Positions 26,394 to 35,917 of a stretch of 64,000 nucleotides of DNA are shown here, piece by piece. Location: NCBI GenBank assembly GCA_028287465.1, contig JAQBPO010000092.1, positions 58,973-122,972 on the forward strand, read 5' to 3'. The translations under genes were made by a program, and so were the position numbers. The first letter of the stretch is position 1. Each line of letters starts with the position of its first letter. The notes below the pieces were generated by a model, which saw only the letters and a list, made by a program, of their open reading frames with translations, searched no databases and had not been told where the DNA came from. The DNA is from Fibrobacterota bacterium (GTDB taxonomy: Bacteria > Fibrobacterota > Fibrobacteria > UBA11236).

Positions 26394-27781
26394 AAAGGGA
26401 AGCCCGGCCGATGCCGTACCGAATTCCCGTCCCCACCATTTTCCATTTCATAACCTTGATCCTGGCCCTGGCCCTTGCCGCCGATGGACTGGCCTCCGAG
26501 GGTATCGCTTCGAAACTCGCCGCGCCGAAGATCTTCGCGGCCTGGGAGGCGAGCGAGATCGAAAGCTTCGTTCCCGATCCCGGTTCCACGCCTTCGGGTT
26601 ATTTCAGGGAGATCTCCAATGCCAGCTCCGTCTGGCTGCTGCAAGAGGCGCGCCTGGCGGATAATGCCAAGGTGTTCCTGGGCGTGGGCGGATTCTATTT
26701 CTTCATCCTCCCCTCCAAGAGCAACCAATACAGCATCGGTCAAAGGTCCGCCTTCGGCCTCACGGACCTGCACGCCGAGTTCGGATTCTGGCGCCGGGAC
26801 GGAGACGATCACGGGTTGCTCCTTAAGGCGGGCGTCTTCCCGTTCAAGTACAACGAGGACGCGAAGAACCTGGGCGAGTACATGTTCAGGACCTATACCT
26901 ATCCCACCGTCATCTTCACCGGCGGCCTGACCAAGGTGGACAATTCCGCGGTCCAGTTGGGCGGCCTTGATTTGAATACCCGGATCGGCGGCCTTTCCAA
27001 TGATTTGCTGGTGACGGTCAAGACCGATCAAATCCCTTCCGCGAGCCTGAGCCTGACTGAAATCGCCTCCTACTCGCTCGGGGGGATCCTCACCCTCGGC
27101 GCGGGAGTCATGTTCGACAACTTCTACGACCCCAGCCGGATAGCCGATGGCGGATACGATGTTAAGGATTTCGACTATTACTACACCCTGAAGGACGGGA
27201 CGCGGAAATTGAAAACCCCGCAGAATCCGACCGATGTCCCTTACGATCCCGCCGTGGATACCGCCGTGGATTCCACCCGCCTCACCTTCAAGGGACGGAA
27301 GGTCATGGTGCGCGGATCCCTGGATTTCGGAAAATGGATCGGGAGCCCGATGCTCTCGGAAAAGGATTTGCGGCTGTACTTCGAAGGCATCCTGCTCGGG
27401 GTGGAGAATCGGCCGTTCTATTACACCAGGATGAAGGACAGGATGGTCTATTCCCTGGGATTCAATTTCCCGACCTTCCGGATCCTGGACGTACTCGCTG
27501 CCGAATGGGAATACTGCTCCAACCCCTATCCGAACGATGCGGGCAACGCCTCCCTGAACCTTTCCCCGACTCCCAATCCCATAGGCCGGGCCGTGAACGG
27601 GGACAATGTCAAATGGACCGGCTATGCCAGCAAGACCGTTTATCCCGGGTTCACCCTTACCGGGCAGGTGGCGAACGATCATATGCGGCTGGTGGATTAT
27701 TTCGGCCACACCAACGATCGGGCGGTCATGCCCAATCGGAAGAACTGGTACTGGTCGATCCGGATGGGATTCGCCATCTGA
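26390..27781 (+). CDS. Outer-membrane beta-barrel protein, hypothetical
   Basis: The 463-residue protein has a signal peptide (hydrophobic core about residues 18-33) and then alternating amphipathic strands rich in Tyr, Phe and Gly, ending in WYWSIRMGFAI, a typical barrel C-terminal strand. Features such as FGLTDLHAEFGFWRR and LLLKAGVFPFKYNEDAKNLG resemble alginate-export/porin-like barrels, but I cannot name the family. Start overlaps the DUF1080 stop by four bases, so the two are co-translated. A porin or substrate channel for the flanking secreted enzymes is the simplest hypothesis. Confidence 0.72.
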   Translation: MKREARPMPYRIPVPTIFHFITLILALALAADGLASEGIASKLAAPKIFAAWEASEIESFVPDPGSTPSGYFREISNASSVWLLQEARLADNAKVFLGVGGFYFFILPSKSNQYSIGQRSAFGLTDLHAEFGFWRRDGDDHGLLLKAGVFPFKYNEDAKNLGEYMFRTYTYPTVIFTGGLTKVDNSAVQLGGLDLNTRIGGLSNDLLVTVKTDQIPSASLSLTEIASYSLGGILTLGAGVMFDNFYDPSRIADGGYDVKDFDYYYTLKDGTRKLKTPQNPTDVPYDPAVDTAVDSTRLTFKGRKVMVRGSLDFGKWIGSPMLSEKDLRLYFEGILLGVENRPFYYTRMKDRMVYSLGFNFPTFRILDVLAAEWEYCSNPYPNDAGNASLNLSPTPNPIGRAVNGDNVKWTGYASKTVYPGFTLTGQVANDHMRLVDYFGHTNDRAVMPNRKNWYWSIRMGFAI

Positions 27782-27833
27782 CGGCTGCCGTCTTCCGGAT
27801 GTCGCGTTGGCGGGAAATGGACAGGGGGAATGG

Positions 27834-29618
27834 ATGGAAACGGTAGCATTACGGATTCGCAAGGTCGTTTTGGCGATCGTCTTCGGTTCGGCTTGCGCCC
27901 CCGTCGCCGTTTCCGCCTTGGGGAACCTGCACCCCTATTTCACCATCAGCCATCTGCTGCCTCCGGAGCTCAACAATATCGGCGGCATCGGGGGCATCGG
28001 CCTGCTTCCCAATGGGGACGGGGCCATCTGCACATGGGGCGGAAGCCAGCAGCCGGCGGGGACGCCAGGCAAAAGCAATGGCGAAGTCTGGATCATCCCC
28101 AATCTGGCGGCAGGGGCACCAGGCACCCCAGTCCGGATCGCCACGGGCCTGAGGGAGCCTTTGGGCGTGGCCGTGGTGGGCCAGGACTTCTATGTCATGG
28201 AGAAGCCGCGGATCGCCAAGTTCACGGGCTCAGGCTCCACCTGGACCAAATCCACGCTCTGGAGCCTGCCCACGGAATGGTATAACGACAACCAGTGGCA
28301 TCACTTCTCCTTCAATCTGGTCACCCGCGACAATGCCTTCTGGTTCACGACCGGGACGGCATACGATTACGATCCCAAGGATCCGCTCCAACGCGGCGCC
28401 CTGATCAAGGTTCCCTTCGCCGGCGGCGGATTCACCCAGCTCGCGCGCGGCCTCCGCAATACCAACGGACTCGGGATCGGTCCCGACGGTGAATTCTTCG
28501 TCCCGGAAAACCAGGGCCATTGGAAACCGGCGGACGCCCTTTATCATCTGCCCACCGCGAACGTTCCGGCCAACGGCCGTTTCTACGGCTTCCGGACGGA
28601 AGGCAACAATGCCTGCGGTATCGCGCCGCCCGCCGTGGACGGGAGCAGTTGCCCCGAAGATCCGGAATATCCCCCTGCGATCTGGATCCCTTACGGCGGC
28701 TTCAGCAATTCGCCCACCCGGCCCATCCTCCTCAAGGCCGGGCCCTACGCGGGGCAGATGATCTCCGGGGACGTGTTCCATGGGGGAACCTTGAGGTATT
28801 TCCTCGAGAAGGTCGACGGGGAATACCAGGGTGCGGTGTTCGCGATGATGACCGCTGGCGCGGGCGGGATCAATTTCGGCATAAACCAGTTCCTGTATAC
28901 GCCCGGCGGGGCGCTGCTGGCCGCGGGCATCGGCGGCGGGACCTGCGGTCTGGGCGGTTCCGGGAATTGGAACTGGAACGGGACCTGCCGGGGCCTGGAT
29001 CTCCTGACTCCCACCGGCAAGTCCGCTTTCGAGATCCTGGCCGTGCGTTCCATCCCGGGCGGATTCGATGTGGAATTCACCCAGCCGGCCAACGCGGCCG
29101 CCGGCGTCAAGTCCAATTGGCAGGTGAAGACCACGGTGTTCACTCCGGTCCAGGCTTACGGCCAGGACGGGGGAGGCGCGGACAACAATGTCGCGGTGGA
29201 CGTCTCATCGGCGGTCCTCAGCCCCGATGGCCGCCATGCCAGGTTGCAGCTCGCGAGCCTGCTCGTGAAAAGGATGTACGCCATCACCGTTAACAACGTG
29301 TCCTCGGCCACGGGAGAGCAACCGTATGCCAATGTGGCCTACTACACCCTGAATAAAGTGGGGCCGGCGGTGGCCACCGGCCCCGCGGCGGCCTTCGGGA
29401 AATCCCTGCGCGCCCAGGTCCATGCCGGCCGGGTGACCCTCGAACTGCCTTTCCGGTCCTATCGTATCGGGCTTTTCGGGCTGGATGGGAAGAGGTTCGC
29501 GGAAGCTTCCGGCGGCGGCCCTGGCACCCTGCGGAGCGGTCCCCTCGAACCGGGTCTCTATTTCCTGTCCGGGTCCTTGGACGGGTCTCCCTTCCGTCGA
29601 TTGATACAGGTCCGGTGA
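27834..29618 (+). CDS. Secreted sorbosone/glucose dehydrogenase-like beta-propeller with possible sorting tail
   Basis: The start at 27834 follows AGGGGGA and gives 594 residues with a signal peptide (to about residue 25). Residues about 30-400 read as a six-bladed NHL/sorbosone-dehydrogenase-like propeller: IATGLREPLGVAVVGQDFYV, LARGLRNTNGLGIGPDGEFF and GQMISGDVFHGGTLRYF are typical blade repeats of the L-sorbosone dehydrogenase family, often PQQ-linked. The final ~55 residues (IGLFGLDGKRF ... LEPGLYFLSG ... RRLIQVR) look like a type-A type IX secretion tail, with GxYFL and a basic end. It is third in the DUF1080/barrel operon, 52 bases after the barrel gene. Confidence 0.75.
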   Translation: METVALRIRKVVLAIVFGSACAPVAVSALGNLHPYFTISHLLPPELNNIGGIGGIGLLPNGDGAICTWGGSQQPAGTPGKSNGEVWIIPNLAAGAPGTPVRIATGLREPLGVAVVGQDFYVMEKPRIAKFTGSGSTWTKSTLWSLPTEWYNDNQWHHFSFNLVTRDNAFWFTTGTAYDYDPKDPLQRGALIKVPFAGGGFTQLARGLRNTNGLGIGPDGEFFVPENQGHWKPADALYHLPTANVPANGRFYGFRTEGNNACGIAPPAVDGSSCPEDPEYPPAIWIPYGGFSNSPTRPILLKAGPYAGQMISGDVFHGGTLRYFLEKVDGEYQGAVFAMMTAGAGGINFGINQFLYTPGGALLAAGIGGGTCGLGGSGNWNWNGTCRGLDLLTPTGKSAFEILAVRSIPGGFDVEFTQPANAAAGVKSNWQVKTTVFTPVQAYGQDGGGADNNVAVDVSSAVLSPDGRHARLQLASLLVKRMYAITVNNVSSATGEQPYANVAYYTLNKVGPAVATGPAAAFGKSLRAQVHAGRVTLELPFRSYRIGLFGLDGKRFAEASGGGPGTLRSGPLEPGLYFLSGSLDGSPFRRLIQVR

Positions 29619-29685
29619 ATCGGTCGCCGGGCTCAAAAAACCGCGTAAATCCAGATATATCAAGGGGTTCCGGAATCCAAAACCA

Positions 29686-29714
29686 TTGTCCCGGATGCGG
29701 TTTCATGATATCTT
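29686..29714 (+). promoter_or_regulatory. Candidate promoter for nrdJ
   Basis: TTGTCC (29686-29691), a 17-base spacer and TATCTT (29709-29714) lie 48 bases before the nrdJ ATG. No NrdR box pair or cobalamin riboswitch was recognised in the short gap (29619-29762). Confidence 0.45.
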
Positions 29715-29762
29715 CATAGGTGGACGGTCCCCGTATCCTTCAAGGTACCGTCGAGGTGCGAT

Positions 29763-32480
29763 ATGCCCAAGGACCCCGAAGAATCCGCCCTGCAGCCCGG
29801 TCTTGCCGTCACCAAGCCAGGCCTCGAGATCCCGCTCTTTTTCACCCGCCCGGGGCGCCACCCCTTCGATGAAACGGAGTGGGAAATCCGCGATGCCGTG
29901 ATCGAGGACGAGAACGGGAAGATCATTTTCGAACAGCGCGGGGTCGAGTTCCCGAAATCATGGTCCCTTTCCGCATCCCAGATCGTGGCATCCAAATACT
30001 TCCATGGCCGGGGCGCGGGCCGGGAGCGATCCTTGAAGCAATTGATTTCGCGCGTGGCGGACACCATCACCGAAGCGGGATCCCGGCGAGGGTATTTCGC
30101 CACGCCGGATTCGGCCCAGAACTTCCGCCACGAACTCACCCATCTCCTGCTGGACCAGAAGATGGCCTTCAATTCACCGGTCTGGTTCAACGTGGGCGCG
30201 GAGCCGCGGCCGCAATGTTCGGCCTGCTTCATCAACGGCCTGGACGACAGCATGGACGCCATCCTTGAGCTTGTGCGCACGGAAGGGCTTCTCTTCAAGT
30301 ACGGATCCGGGACCGGGACCAACTTCTCCCGCCTGCGCTCAAGCCGGGAAGGCCTTTCCGGCGGGGGCACCGCTTCCGGACCGGTTTCCTTCATGCGCGG
30401 CTTCGACAGTTTCGCCGGGGTCATCAAGTCCGGCGGCAAGACGCGCCGGGCGGCCAAGATGGTCATCCTGGACGCGGACCATCCGGACATCCGGGAATTC
30501 ATAGCCAGCAAGGCCATCGAAGAGGAAAAGGCCCGCGCCCTGATCCACGCCGGGTTCGCCGGGGGGTTCAACGAACCGGGAGGCGCCTACGATTCGGTCC
30601 AGTTCCAGAACGCCAACCATTCCGTGCGCGTCAAGGACGAGTTCATGCGGGCCGCCCGCGATGGCGGGGACTGGACCGTTCACGGCAGGGTGGACGGAAG
30701 CCGGATGGGGACCTACAAGGCCGACGGCCTGCTGCGGGAGATTGCGGATGCGGCCTGGGCCTGCGGCGATCCGGGGTTGCAATTCGATACCACCATCAAC
30801 CGATGGCATACCTGTCCGGAGAGCGGCCGCATCAACGCGAGCAACCCTTGCTCGGAATACATGTTCCTGGACGATTCGGCCTGCAACCTGGCCTCGTTGA
30901 ACCTGATGCGATTCCGCAAGGGTCCGGCCCCGGCGGATGCGGCGGCCGGCGTATCGAATGCCCTCGCTGATCGTTCCTTCGATATCCAGGCCTTCCAGAG
31001 CGCCGTGGACATCACCATCCTGGCCCAGGAAATCCTGGTGGACGAGGCCGGCTATCCCACCGCGGCCATCGAGCGCAACTCCCATTCCTTCAGGCCCCTG
31101 GGCCTGGGGTACGCCAACCTGGGGGCCCTGCTCATGTCCCGCGGACTCCCTTACGACAGCGCCGAAGGCCGGAACCTGGCCGCCGCACTGACCGCCCTAA
31201 TGCATGGTCGGGCGAACGCGATGTCCGCGCGCATCGCCGCGGCCAAAGGAGCCTTCGAGGGATTCCCCCCGAACCGATCCGCCATGCTGCGGGTCATGGA
31301 AATGCACGCGTCCGCGGCGCGCGCGGCCGAATCCACCGGCGTTCCGCGCGATCTGGCCAAGGCGGCCGTGAAGGCCTGCGAAGAGGCGGTATCCCTCGGC
31401 AAGGCCCACGGATACCGCAATGCCCAGGTTACCGTGCTCGCGCCCACCGGGACGATCGCCTTCATGATGGATTGCGATACGACCGGGGTGGAACCGGACA
31501 TCGCCTTGGTCAAATACAAGCGTCTGGTGGGCGGAGGCATGATGAAGATCGTGAACCGCTCCGTACCGGAAGCCCTGCGCCGCCTGGGCTACGGCGAGGC
31601 GGAGACGGTGGAGATGATCGGGTACCTGGAGCGGAACGGATCCCTCGAAGGGGCTCCGCACCTCAAGGAGGCCCACCTCCCAGTTTTCGACTGCGCGTTC
31701 ACGTCCCAAGGCGGATCGCGTTCCATCAAGCCCATGGGGCATCTGCGCATGATGGCATCCGTCCAACCTTTCCTTTCCGGCGCCATCTCCAAGACCGTGA
31801 ACCTGCCGCAGGAGGCTTCGGCCGAATCCATCCGCGAGGTGTTCATGGAGGCCTGGAAAATGGGTCTCAAGGCCGTGGCGGTCTACCGGGACGGATCCAA
31901 GCGAACCCAACCCTTGTCGACGGCGCCCGCGTCCAAGGAAGCGAGGCCCGCGCGCCGGCGCCTGCCCGACGAACGCGAAGCCATCACCCACAAGTTCAGC
32001 ATCGCCGGGCACGAGGGCTACGTCACGGTGGGGAAATACGAGGACGGGACGCCGGGCGAATTGTTCGTGGTCATGTCCAAGGAGGGCTCGGTGGTTTCCG
32101 GCCTGCTGGACAGTTTCGCGACCGCGGTCTCCCTGGCCCTTCAATACGGCGTGCCGCTGAAAGTGCTGATCGATAAATTCAGCCATAGCCGGTATGAGCC
32201 TTCCGGGTTCACGAACAATCCCCAGATCCGGATGGCCAAATCGATCACCGATTACATTTTCCGCTGGCTGGCCCTGAAATTCCTCCCGGCCAACGAGGCC
32301 CAGGACGCGATCGGCGAAGGCGAGGACGCCATTCTGGGCCCGGAGCGCCGGATTTCCCAGGCCCGGCCCGCGCCGGTGGACATGGACGCGCCTCCCTGCC
32401 CGGATTGCGGATCCATCATGATCCGGGCGGGAACCTGCTTCCGCTGCGGGAATTGCGGGGGGACGAGCGGCTGCTCCTAG
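29763..32480 (+). CDS. nrdJ: Adenosylcobalamin-dependent (class II) ribonucleotide reductase
   Basis: The 905-residue enzyme converts ribonucleotides to deoxyribonucleotides using coenzyme B12. Recognised signatures are FNSPVWFN, the PQCSACFI cysteine, KYGSGTGTNFS, the NASNPCSEYMFLDDS active-site segment followed by CNLASLNL (redox partner cysteine), and APTGTIAFMMDCDTTGVEPD. The C-terminus carries a TIGR02504-like region and a zinc ribbon (CPDC ... CFRCGNC) ending in GTSGCS, where the re-reducing cysteines are expected. Length is typical of long NrdJ forms. No class I or III enzyme lies nearby. GAGGTG precedes the ATG. Confidence 0.95.
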   Translation: MPKDPEESALQPGLAVTKPGLEIPLFFTRPGRHPFDETEWEIRDAVIEDENGKIIFEQRGVEFPKSWSLSASQIVASKYFHGRGAGRERSLKQLISRVADTITEAGSRRGYFATPDSAQNFRHELTHLLLDQKMAFNSPVWFNVGAEPRPQCSACFINGLDDSMDAILELVRTEGLLFKYGSGTGTNFSRLRSSREGLSGGGTASGPVSFMRGFDSFAGVIKSGGKTRRAAKMVILDADHPDIREFIASKAIEEEKARALIHAGFAGGFNEPGGAYDSVQFQNANHSVRVKDEFMRAARDGGDWTVHGRVDGSRMGTYKADGLLREIADAAWACGDPGLQFDTTINRWHTCPESGRINASNPCSEYMFLDDSACNLASLNLMRFRKGPAPADAAAGVSNALADRSFDIQAFQSAVDITILAQEILVDEAGYPTAAIERNSHSFRPLGLGYANLGALLMSRGLPYDSAEGRNLAAALTALMHGRANAMSARIAAAKGAFEGFPPNRSAMLRVMEMHASAARAAESTGVPRDLAKAAVKACEEAVSLGKAHGYRNAQVTVLAPTGTIAFMMDCDTTGVEPDIALVKYKRLVGGGMMKIVNRSVPEALRRLGYGEAETVEMIGYLERNGSLEGAPHLKEAHLPVFDCAFTSQGGSRSIKPMGHLRMMASVQPFLSGAISKTVNLPQEASAESIREVFMEAWKMGLKAVAVYRDGSKRTQPLSTAPASKEARPARRRLPDEREAITHKFSIAGHEGYVTVGKYEDGTPGELFVVMSKEGSVVSGLLDSFATAVSLALQYGVPLKVLIDKFSHSRYEPSGFTNNPQIRMAKSITDYIFRWLALKFLPANEAQDAIGEGEDAILGPERRISQARPAPVDMDAPPCPDCGSIMIRAGTCFRCGNCGGTSGCS

Positions 32481-32558
32481 CGGTTCCCGCCTTTACCGGG
32501 TTCCCCATATTCCTTTTCCCTTTTCCTAATGGGGCGTATGATTTTAACTTCTACGCCA

Positions 32559-34640
32559 ATGTCCAAACCCAACCGCCTCATCCAACAGACCAGCCCCTAC
32601 CTGCTCCAGCATTCCCATAATCCCGTGGATTGGTATCCCTGGGGGGACGAAGCCCTGGACCGCGCCAAGGCCGAGAACAAGCTTTTGCTGATCAGCATCG
32701 GTTATTCCGCCTGCCATTGGTGCCACGTGATGGAGCGTGAATCCTTCGAAAGCGAGGAGACGGCCGCCCTCATGAACGACCTGTTCGTCTGCATCAAGGT
32801 CGATCGGGAAGAGCGTCCGGACGTGGATCAGGTCTACATGAACGCCGTCCAGTTGATCACCGGGCAGGGAGGGTGGCCGCTCAATTGCTTCGCCCTTCCG
32901 GATGGAAGGCCGGTCTACGGCGGCACCTATTTCCGTCCCGGGCAATGGCGCGAGGTGCTGCGCAACCTGGCGGAATTGCACGCCAAGGATCCGGATAAGG
33001 TCCTGAAATACGCCGACCAATTGACCCAAGGGGTACGCCAAAGCGAATGGGTGGACGCGCCGCCGGCGACGGCCCCGGCCCCCTTCACCATGGCGGAGGT
33101 GGAAGCGGTCTATAAGCCCTGGGAGGCCCATTTCGATCGCGTGGAAGGCGGGATGGACCGGGCGCCCAAATTCCCTCTGCCGAACAATTACCAATTCATG
33201 TTGCGCTATTGGAAGGCGACCGGCGACGCATCGGCCTTGAGGCACTTGCGCCTGACCCTGGACAAGATGGCCTCCGGCGGCATCTACGACCACTTGGGCG
33301 GCGGGTTCGCGCGCTATTCGACGGACGGGATGTGGAAGGTCCCGCATTTCGAGAAGATGCTTTACGATAACGGCCAGTTGCTGGAATTGTATGCCGAGGC
33401 TTTCCGGGCGACCGGCGATCCTTTGTACGCGCAGGTGGCGCGGGAGACCGCCGGCTTCGTCGCCAGGGAGTTGACTTCGCCGGAAGGCGCATTCTATTCG
33501 GCCCTGGACGCGGACAGCGAAGGGGTCGAAGGCAAATACTACGTGTGGACGAAGGAAGAGCTGGAAGCCGTTCTCGGAGGGGAATTCCCTCTTTTCCGCG
33601 ACGCCTACAACGTGAACAATACCGGATATTGGGAGGAGGGCAATTACATCCCCTTGCGGAAGCAGAGGGACGCCGAGCTCGCCGTATCGCATGGATTGGC
33701 GGAAGCGGATCTGCGGACCAGGCTCGATAAGGCGCGGACAACCTTGCTGGCCGTGCGCGAAAAACGCGTGCGGCCCGGTCTGGACGACAAGACCCTCACC
33801 TCCTGGAACGCCCTGATGTCCAAGGGCTATGTCGCGGCCTACGTGGCGCTTGGGGATACGGCCTACCTCGAGGCGGCCGAGCGCAATCTGGCCTTCCTGC
33901 TGGATGGCGGACGTCGGCCGGATGGAGGCCTGTTCCGCACCTGCAAGGTTTCCGGCAAGGGGAAGGCGGAGGAGAACGGCGGCGGAGACGGCCATGCCGG
34001 CAAGGCCGGCGGCTTCTCGATCAACGCCTTCCTGGAGGACTATGCCTTCATGGCGGAGGCCTTGGCGGCCCTATACCAGGCGACCTTCGAGGAGAAATGG
34101 CTGGCGGCGGCGAAAGGATTGGTGGAATACGCCATCGCGCATTTCCGGGATCCGGTTTCCGGATTGTTCTATTTCACCTCGGACCTGGATAAGCCTCTCG
34201 TCGCCCGCAAGATGGAGATCATGGACAATGTGACCCCGGCCTCGAATTCCAGCATGGCCAAGGCCCTTTTCACCGTGGGCTCCTTGCATGGGGAAACCGG
34301 TTGGATCGATATGGCTTCCGCCATGCTCGATCGGGTAAAGGACCAAATGCCCGCCTATGCGTCCGGCTATTCCAACTGGGCCATGCTGGCATTGAACCTG
34401 GCGGCGCCCTTTTACGAGGTCGTGGTTACCGGTCCGGAAGCGGATGCCTTCCGGAAGGAACTCTCCGGCCGATACCTTCCCAATACCCTGATGGCCGGAT
34501 CGTCCGCGCCCAGCGCCCTGCCCTTGTTGGAAGGCCGGTACTCCGCCGAGCGCACCTCCGTTTTCGTCTGCCGCGATCGCGTCTGCAAGCTTCCCGTCGC
34601 TACGGTAGCCGAGGCCCTCGGTCAATTGCAGGCCGGCTGA
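32559..34640 (+). CDS. DUF255 thioredoxin-domain protein (YyaL/SPATA20 family)
   Basis: From the ATG at 32559 the protein has 693 residues; two upstream in-frame ATGs (32529, 32538) are open but family members begin at this point ([21 protein letters not shown]). The N-terminal thioredoxin-like domain has a CxxC-type site [10 protein letters not shown], followed by [14 protein letters not shown] and [10 protein letters not shown]. The rest is an (alpha/alpha)6-type barrel typical of N-acylglucosamine-epimerase-like folds ([39 protein letters not shown]). The physiological role is not established. It is probably cytoplasmic. No Shine-Dalgarno is evident; TATGAT 16 bases upstream could be a -10 box. 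Confidence 0.93.
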   Translation: MSKPNRLIQQTSPYLLQHSHNPVDWYPWGDEALDRAKAENKLLLISIGYSACHWCHVMERESFESEETAALMNDLFVCIKVDREERPDVDQVYMNAVQLITGQGGWPLNCFALPDGRPVYGGTYFRPGQWREVLRNLAELHAKDPDKVLKYADQLTQGVRQSEWVDAPPATAPAPFTMAEVEAVYKPWEAHFDRVEGGMDRAPKFPLPNNYQFMLRYWKATGDASALRHLRLTLDKMASGGIYDHLGGGFARYSTDGMWKVPHFEKMLYDNGQLLELYAEAFRATGDPLYAQVARETAGFVARELTSPEGAFYSALDADSEGVEGKYYVWTKEELEAVLGGEFPLFRDAYNVNNTGYWEEGNYIPLRKQRDAELAVSHGLAEADLRTRLDKARTTLLAVREKRVRPGLDDKTLTSWNALMSKGYVAAYVALGDTAYLEAAERNLAFLLDGGRRPDGGLFRTCKVSGKGKAEENGGGDGHAGKAGGFSINAFLEDYAFMAEALAALYQATFEEKWLAAAKGLVEYAIAHFRDPVSGLFYFTSDLDKPLVARKMEIMDNVTPASNSSMAKALFTVGSLHGETGWIDMASAMLDRVKDQMPAYASGYSNWAMLALNLAAPFYEVVVTGPEADAFRKELSGRYLPNTLMAGSSAPSALPLLEGRYSAERTSVFVCRDRVCKLPVATVAEALGQLQAG

Positions 34641-34643
34641 AGG

Positions 34644-34988
34644 ATGCGGCCGTCCGCATCCGGAACGCGCGATCCCGATGGCGATGCCGGTTCCTTGGAC
34701 ATCGGCCGATGCGTTGATGGCTCCCTGATCCGCGTAAGGGTGACGCCGAAAGCGTCCTCGACCGGGATCATTGGAGTGGCGGAGGGTTCGCTCCGCATCC
34801 GCGTCCAGGCTCCACCCGTCGAGGGTGCGGCGAATGACAAAGCCCGGGAATTCCTGTCCGAATCCCTGGGCGTTTCCCGCGGCTCCGTGACCTTGGAGCG
34901 TGGCCAGACTTCGCGCGACAAGACGTTCCGGGTCGTGGGCCTGGAGCCCGAGGCGCTCCGCTCCGTGCTTGCGTCGCTGCTGCCCTAG
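34644..34988 (+). CDS. DUF167 (YggU-like) family protein
   Basis: The 114-residue protein has the DUF167 core in its C-terminal 80 residues: IRVRVTPKAS, LRIRVQAPPVEGAANDKA and LERGQTSRDKTFRV, as in E. coli YggU. Function is unknown. The N-terminal 25 residues are extra. It starts three bases after the DUF255 gene stop, which suggests co-expression, with GAAGG just before the ATG. Confidence 0.88.
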   Translation: MRPSASGTRDPDGDAGSLDIGRCVDGSLIRVRVTPKASSTGIIGVAEGSLRIRVQAPPVEGAANDKAREFLSESLGVSRGSVTLERGQTSRDKTFRVVGLEPEALRSVLASLLP

Positions 34989-35299
34989 GGTCTTTTCCTT
35001 CTTTTACCCTACCGATCCCTTTCCAGCCACCTTCGTCATTGTTTCCGGCATGGCCAGCCTGGGCTATTCCCAATCGCGCCCATCGCCTCCGGGTCGAAGG
35101 TACAGCTTCTACCGGGTAAGGGCGGTCGCGCGCCATTTAAGCCATTGATTTCCATGTAGATGGATCCGGCCATCGTTCCGGTTTCGGAAAAGAGGAAGCC
35201 TCCGCGTTTCCCCGTACCCTGGAGCATTTCCTGCCGTCGATTAATTCCATACATTTCAATGCTTTAGCCCGGATCCCGGGATGCTTCCCGCCCAATGAT
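34989..35299. other. Intergenic region without recognised gene
   Basis: No frame in this stretch has coding character or a ribosome binding site. Minus-strand open frames here are antisense noise. The notable structure lies just downstream (35300-35387). Confidence 0.5.
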
Positions 35300-35387
35300 G
35301 ACGGGGCTTGCAGGGCACGTTCCTTGCAAGCCCCGTCCCACCGAGGTTGCAGGGGACACGCTCCCCAAGCCCTATGCGCGTAGGCTT
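35300..35387. other. Array of three hairpins with an internal direct repeat
   Basis: Hairpin 1 is a perfect 13-bp stem, GACGGGGCTTGCA (35300-35312) with TGCAAGCCCCGTC (35325-35337), loop 12. Hairpin 2 pairs GGGG (35352-35355) with CCCC (35363-35366). Hairpin 3 pairs AAGCC/TA (35367-35374) with TA/GGCTT (35381-35387), with one bulged C. Hairpins 1 and 2 share a diverged repeat TTGCAGGG...TCC...AAGCCC. This may be a small RNA, a REP-like element or a regulatory leader; no terminator T-run follows. Folding was done by eye. Confidence 0.45.
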
Positions 35388-35448
35388 CCAGAGGGGGGTA
35401 ACATGAGATAAATCAATTACCGCTTTTCTTTTCGGGGGTTTGGTAGTA

Positions 35449-35454
35449 TATAAT
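35449..35454 (+). promoter_or_regulatory. Candidate -10 box for HU gene
   Basis: A consensus TATAAT (35449-35454) lies 54 bases before the HU ATG at 35509. No good -35 is present; the pyrimidine-rich TTTTCT (35424-35429) is 19 bases upstream. Confidence 0.55.
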
Positions 35455-35508
35455 GGAACCGAGTCCGGAAAAGCGGGCTCGAGATCAAACCTCCGAAAAG
35501 GAATGCGC

Positions 35509-35808
35509 ATGAACAAGCAAGAACTGGTACAGGCTGTACTCGACGACAACAAGAGCGGCATCGAAACCAAGGCCGCCGCCGAACGCGCCGTCAACGCCGT
35601 ACTGGGCGCCATCGAAACCGGAATCAAGAAGGACTCGGCCGTCCAGCTCATCGGCTTCGGCACCTTCAGCGTCAAGACCCGCGCCGCCCGCAAGGGCCGC
35701 AATCCCTCCACCGGCGCCGAGATCAAGATCAAGGCTTCCAAGACCGTAGGATTCAAGGCCGGCGTGGCCCTGAAGGAAACCGCCAAGAAGGCGAAGTCCG
35801 CCAAGTAG
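35509..35808 (+). CDS. hup: HU-family DNA-binding protein
   Basis: The 99-residue protein is a nucleoid-associated HU/IHF-type DNA-bending protein. It has the MNKQELV N-terminal helix, the core VQLIGFGTFSVKTRAARKGRNPSTG including the beta-arm GRNP motif, and a Lys/Ala-rich end (TAKKAKSAK). The start at 35509 has AAAAGGA seven bases upstream; an ATG at 35503 is too close to it. Codon choice is strongly biased, as expected for a highly expressed gene, and a strong terminator follows. Confidence 0.96.
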   Translation: MNKQELVQAVLDDNKSGIETKAAAERAVNAVLGAIETGIKKDSAVQLIGFGTFSVKTRAARKGRNPSTGAEIKIKASKTVGFKAGVALKETAKKAKSAK

Positions 35809-35855
35809 GCATCGGAAAGCCATGGAGCGGACCTGCGTGTCCCCTCCGGCGACAA

Positions 35856-35888
35856 AGAGGCGGTCCCATGGACCGTCTCTTTTCATTT
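35856..35888 (+). terminator. Intrinsic terminator after HU gene
   Basis: An 11-bp stem (AGAGGCGGTCC / GGACCGTCTCT, one G-T pair) with a CAT loop is followed by TTTTCATTTT. It ends the HU transcript and separates it from mqnA. Confidence 0.85.
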
Positions 35889-35917
35889 TACCCCGGATCC
35901 CTTGTTAATTTATCCGC

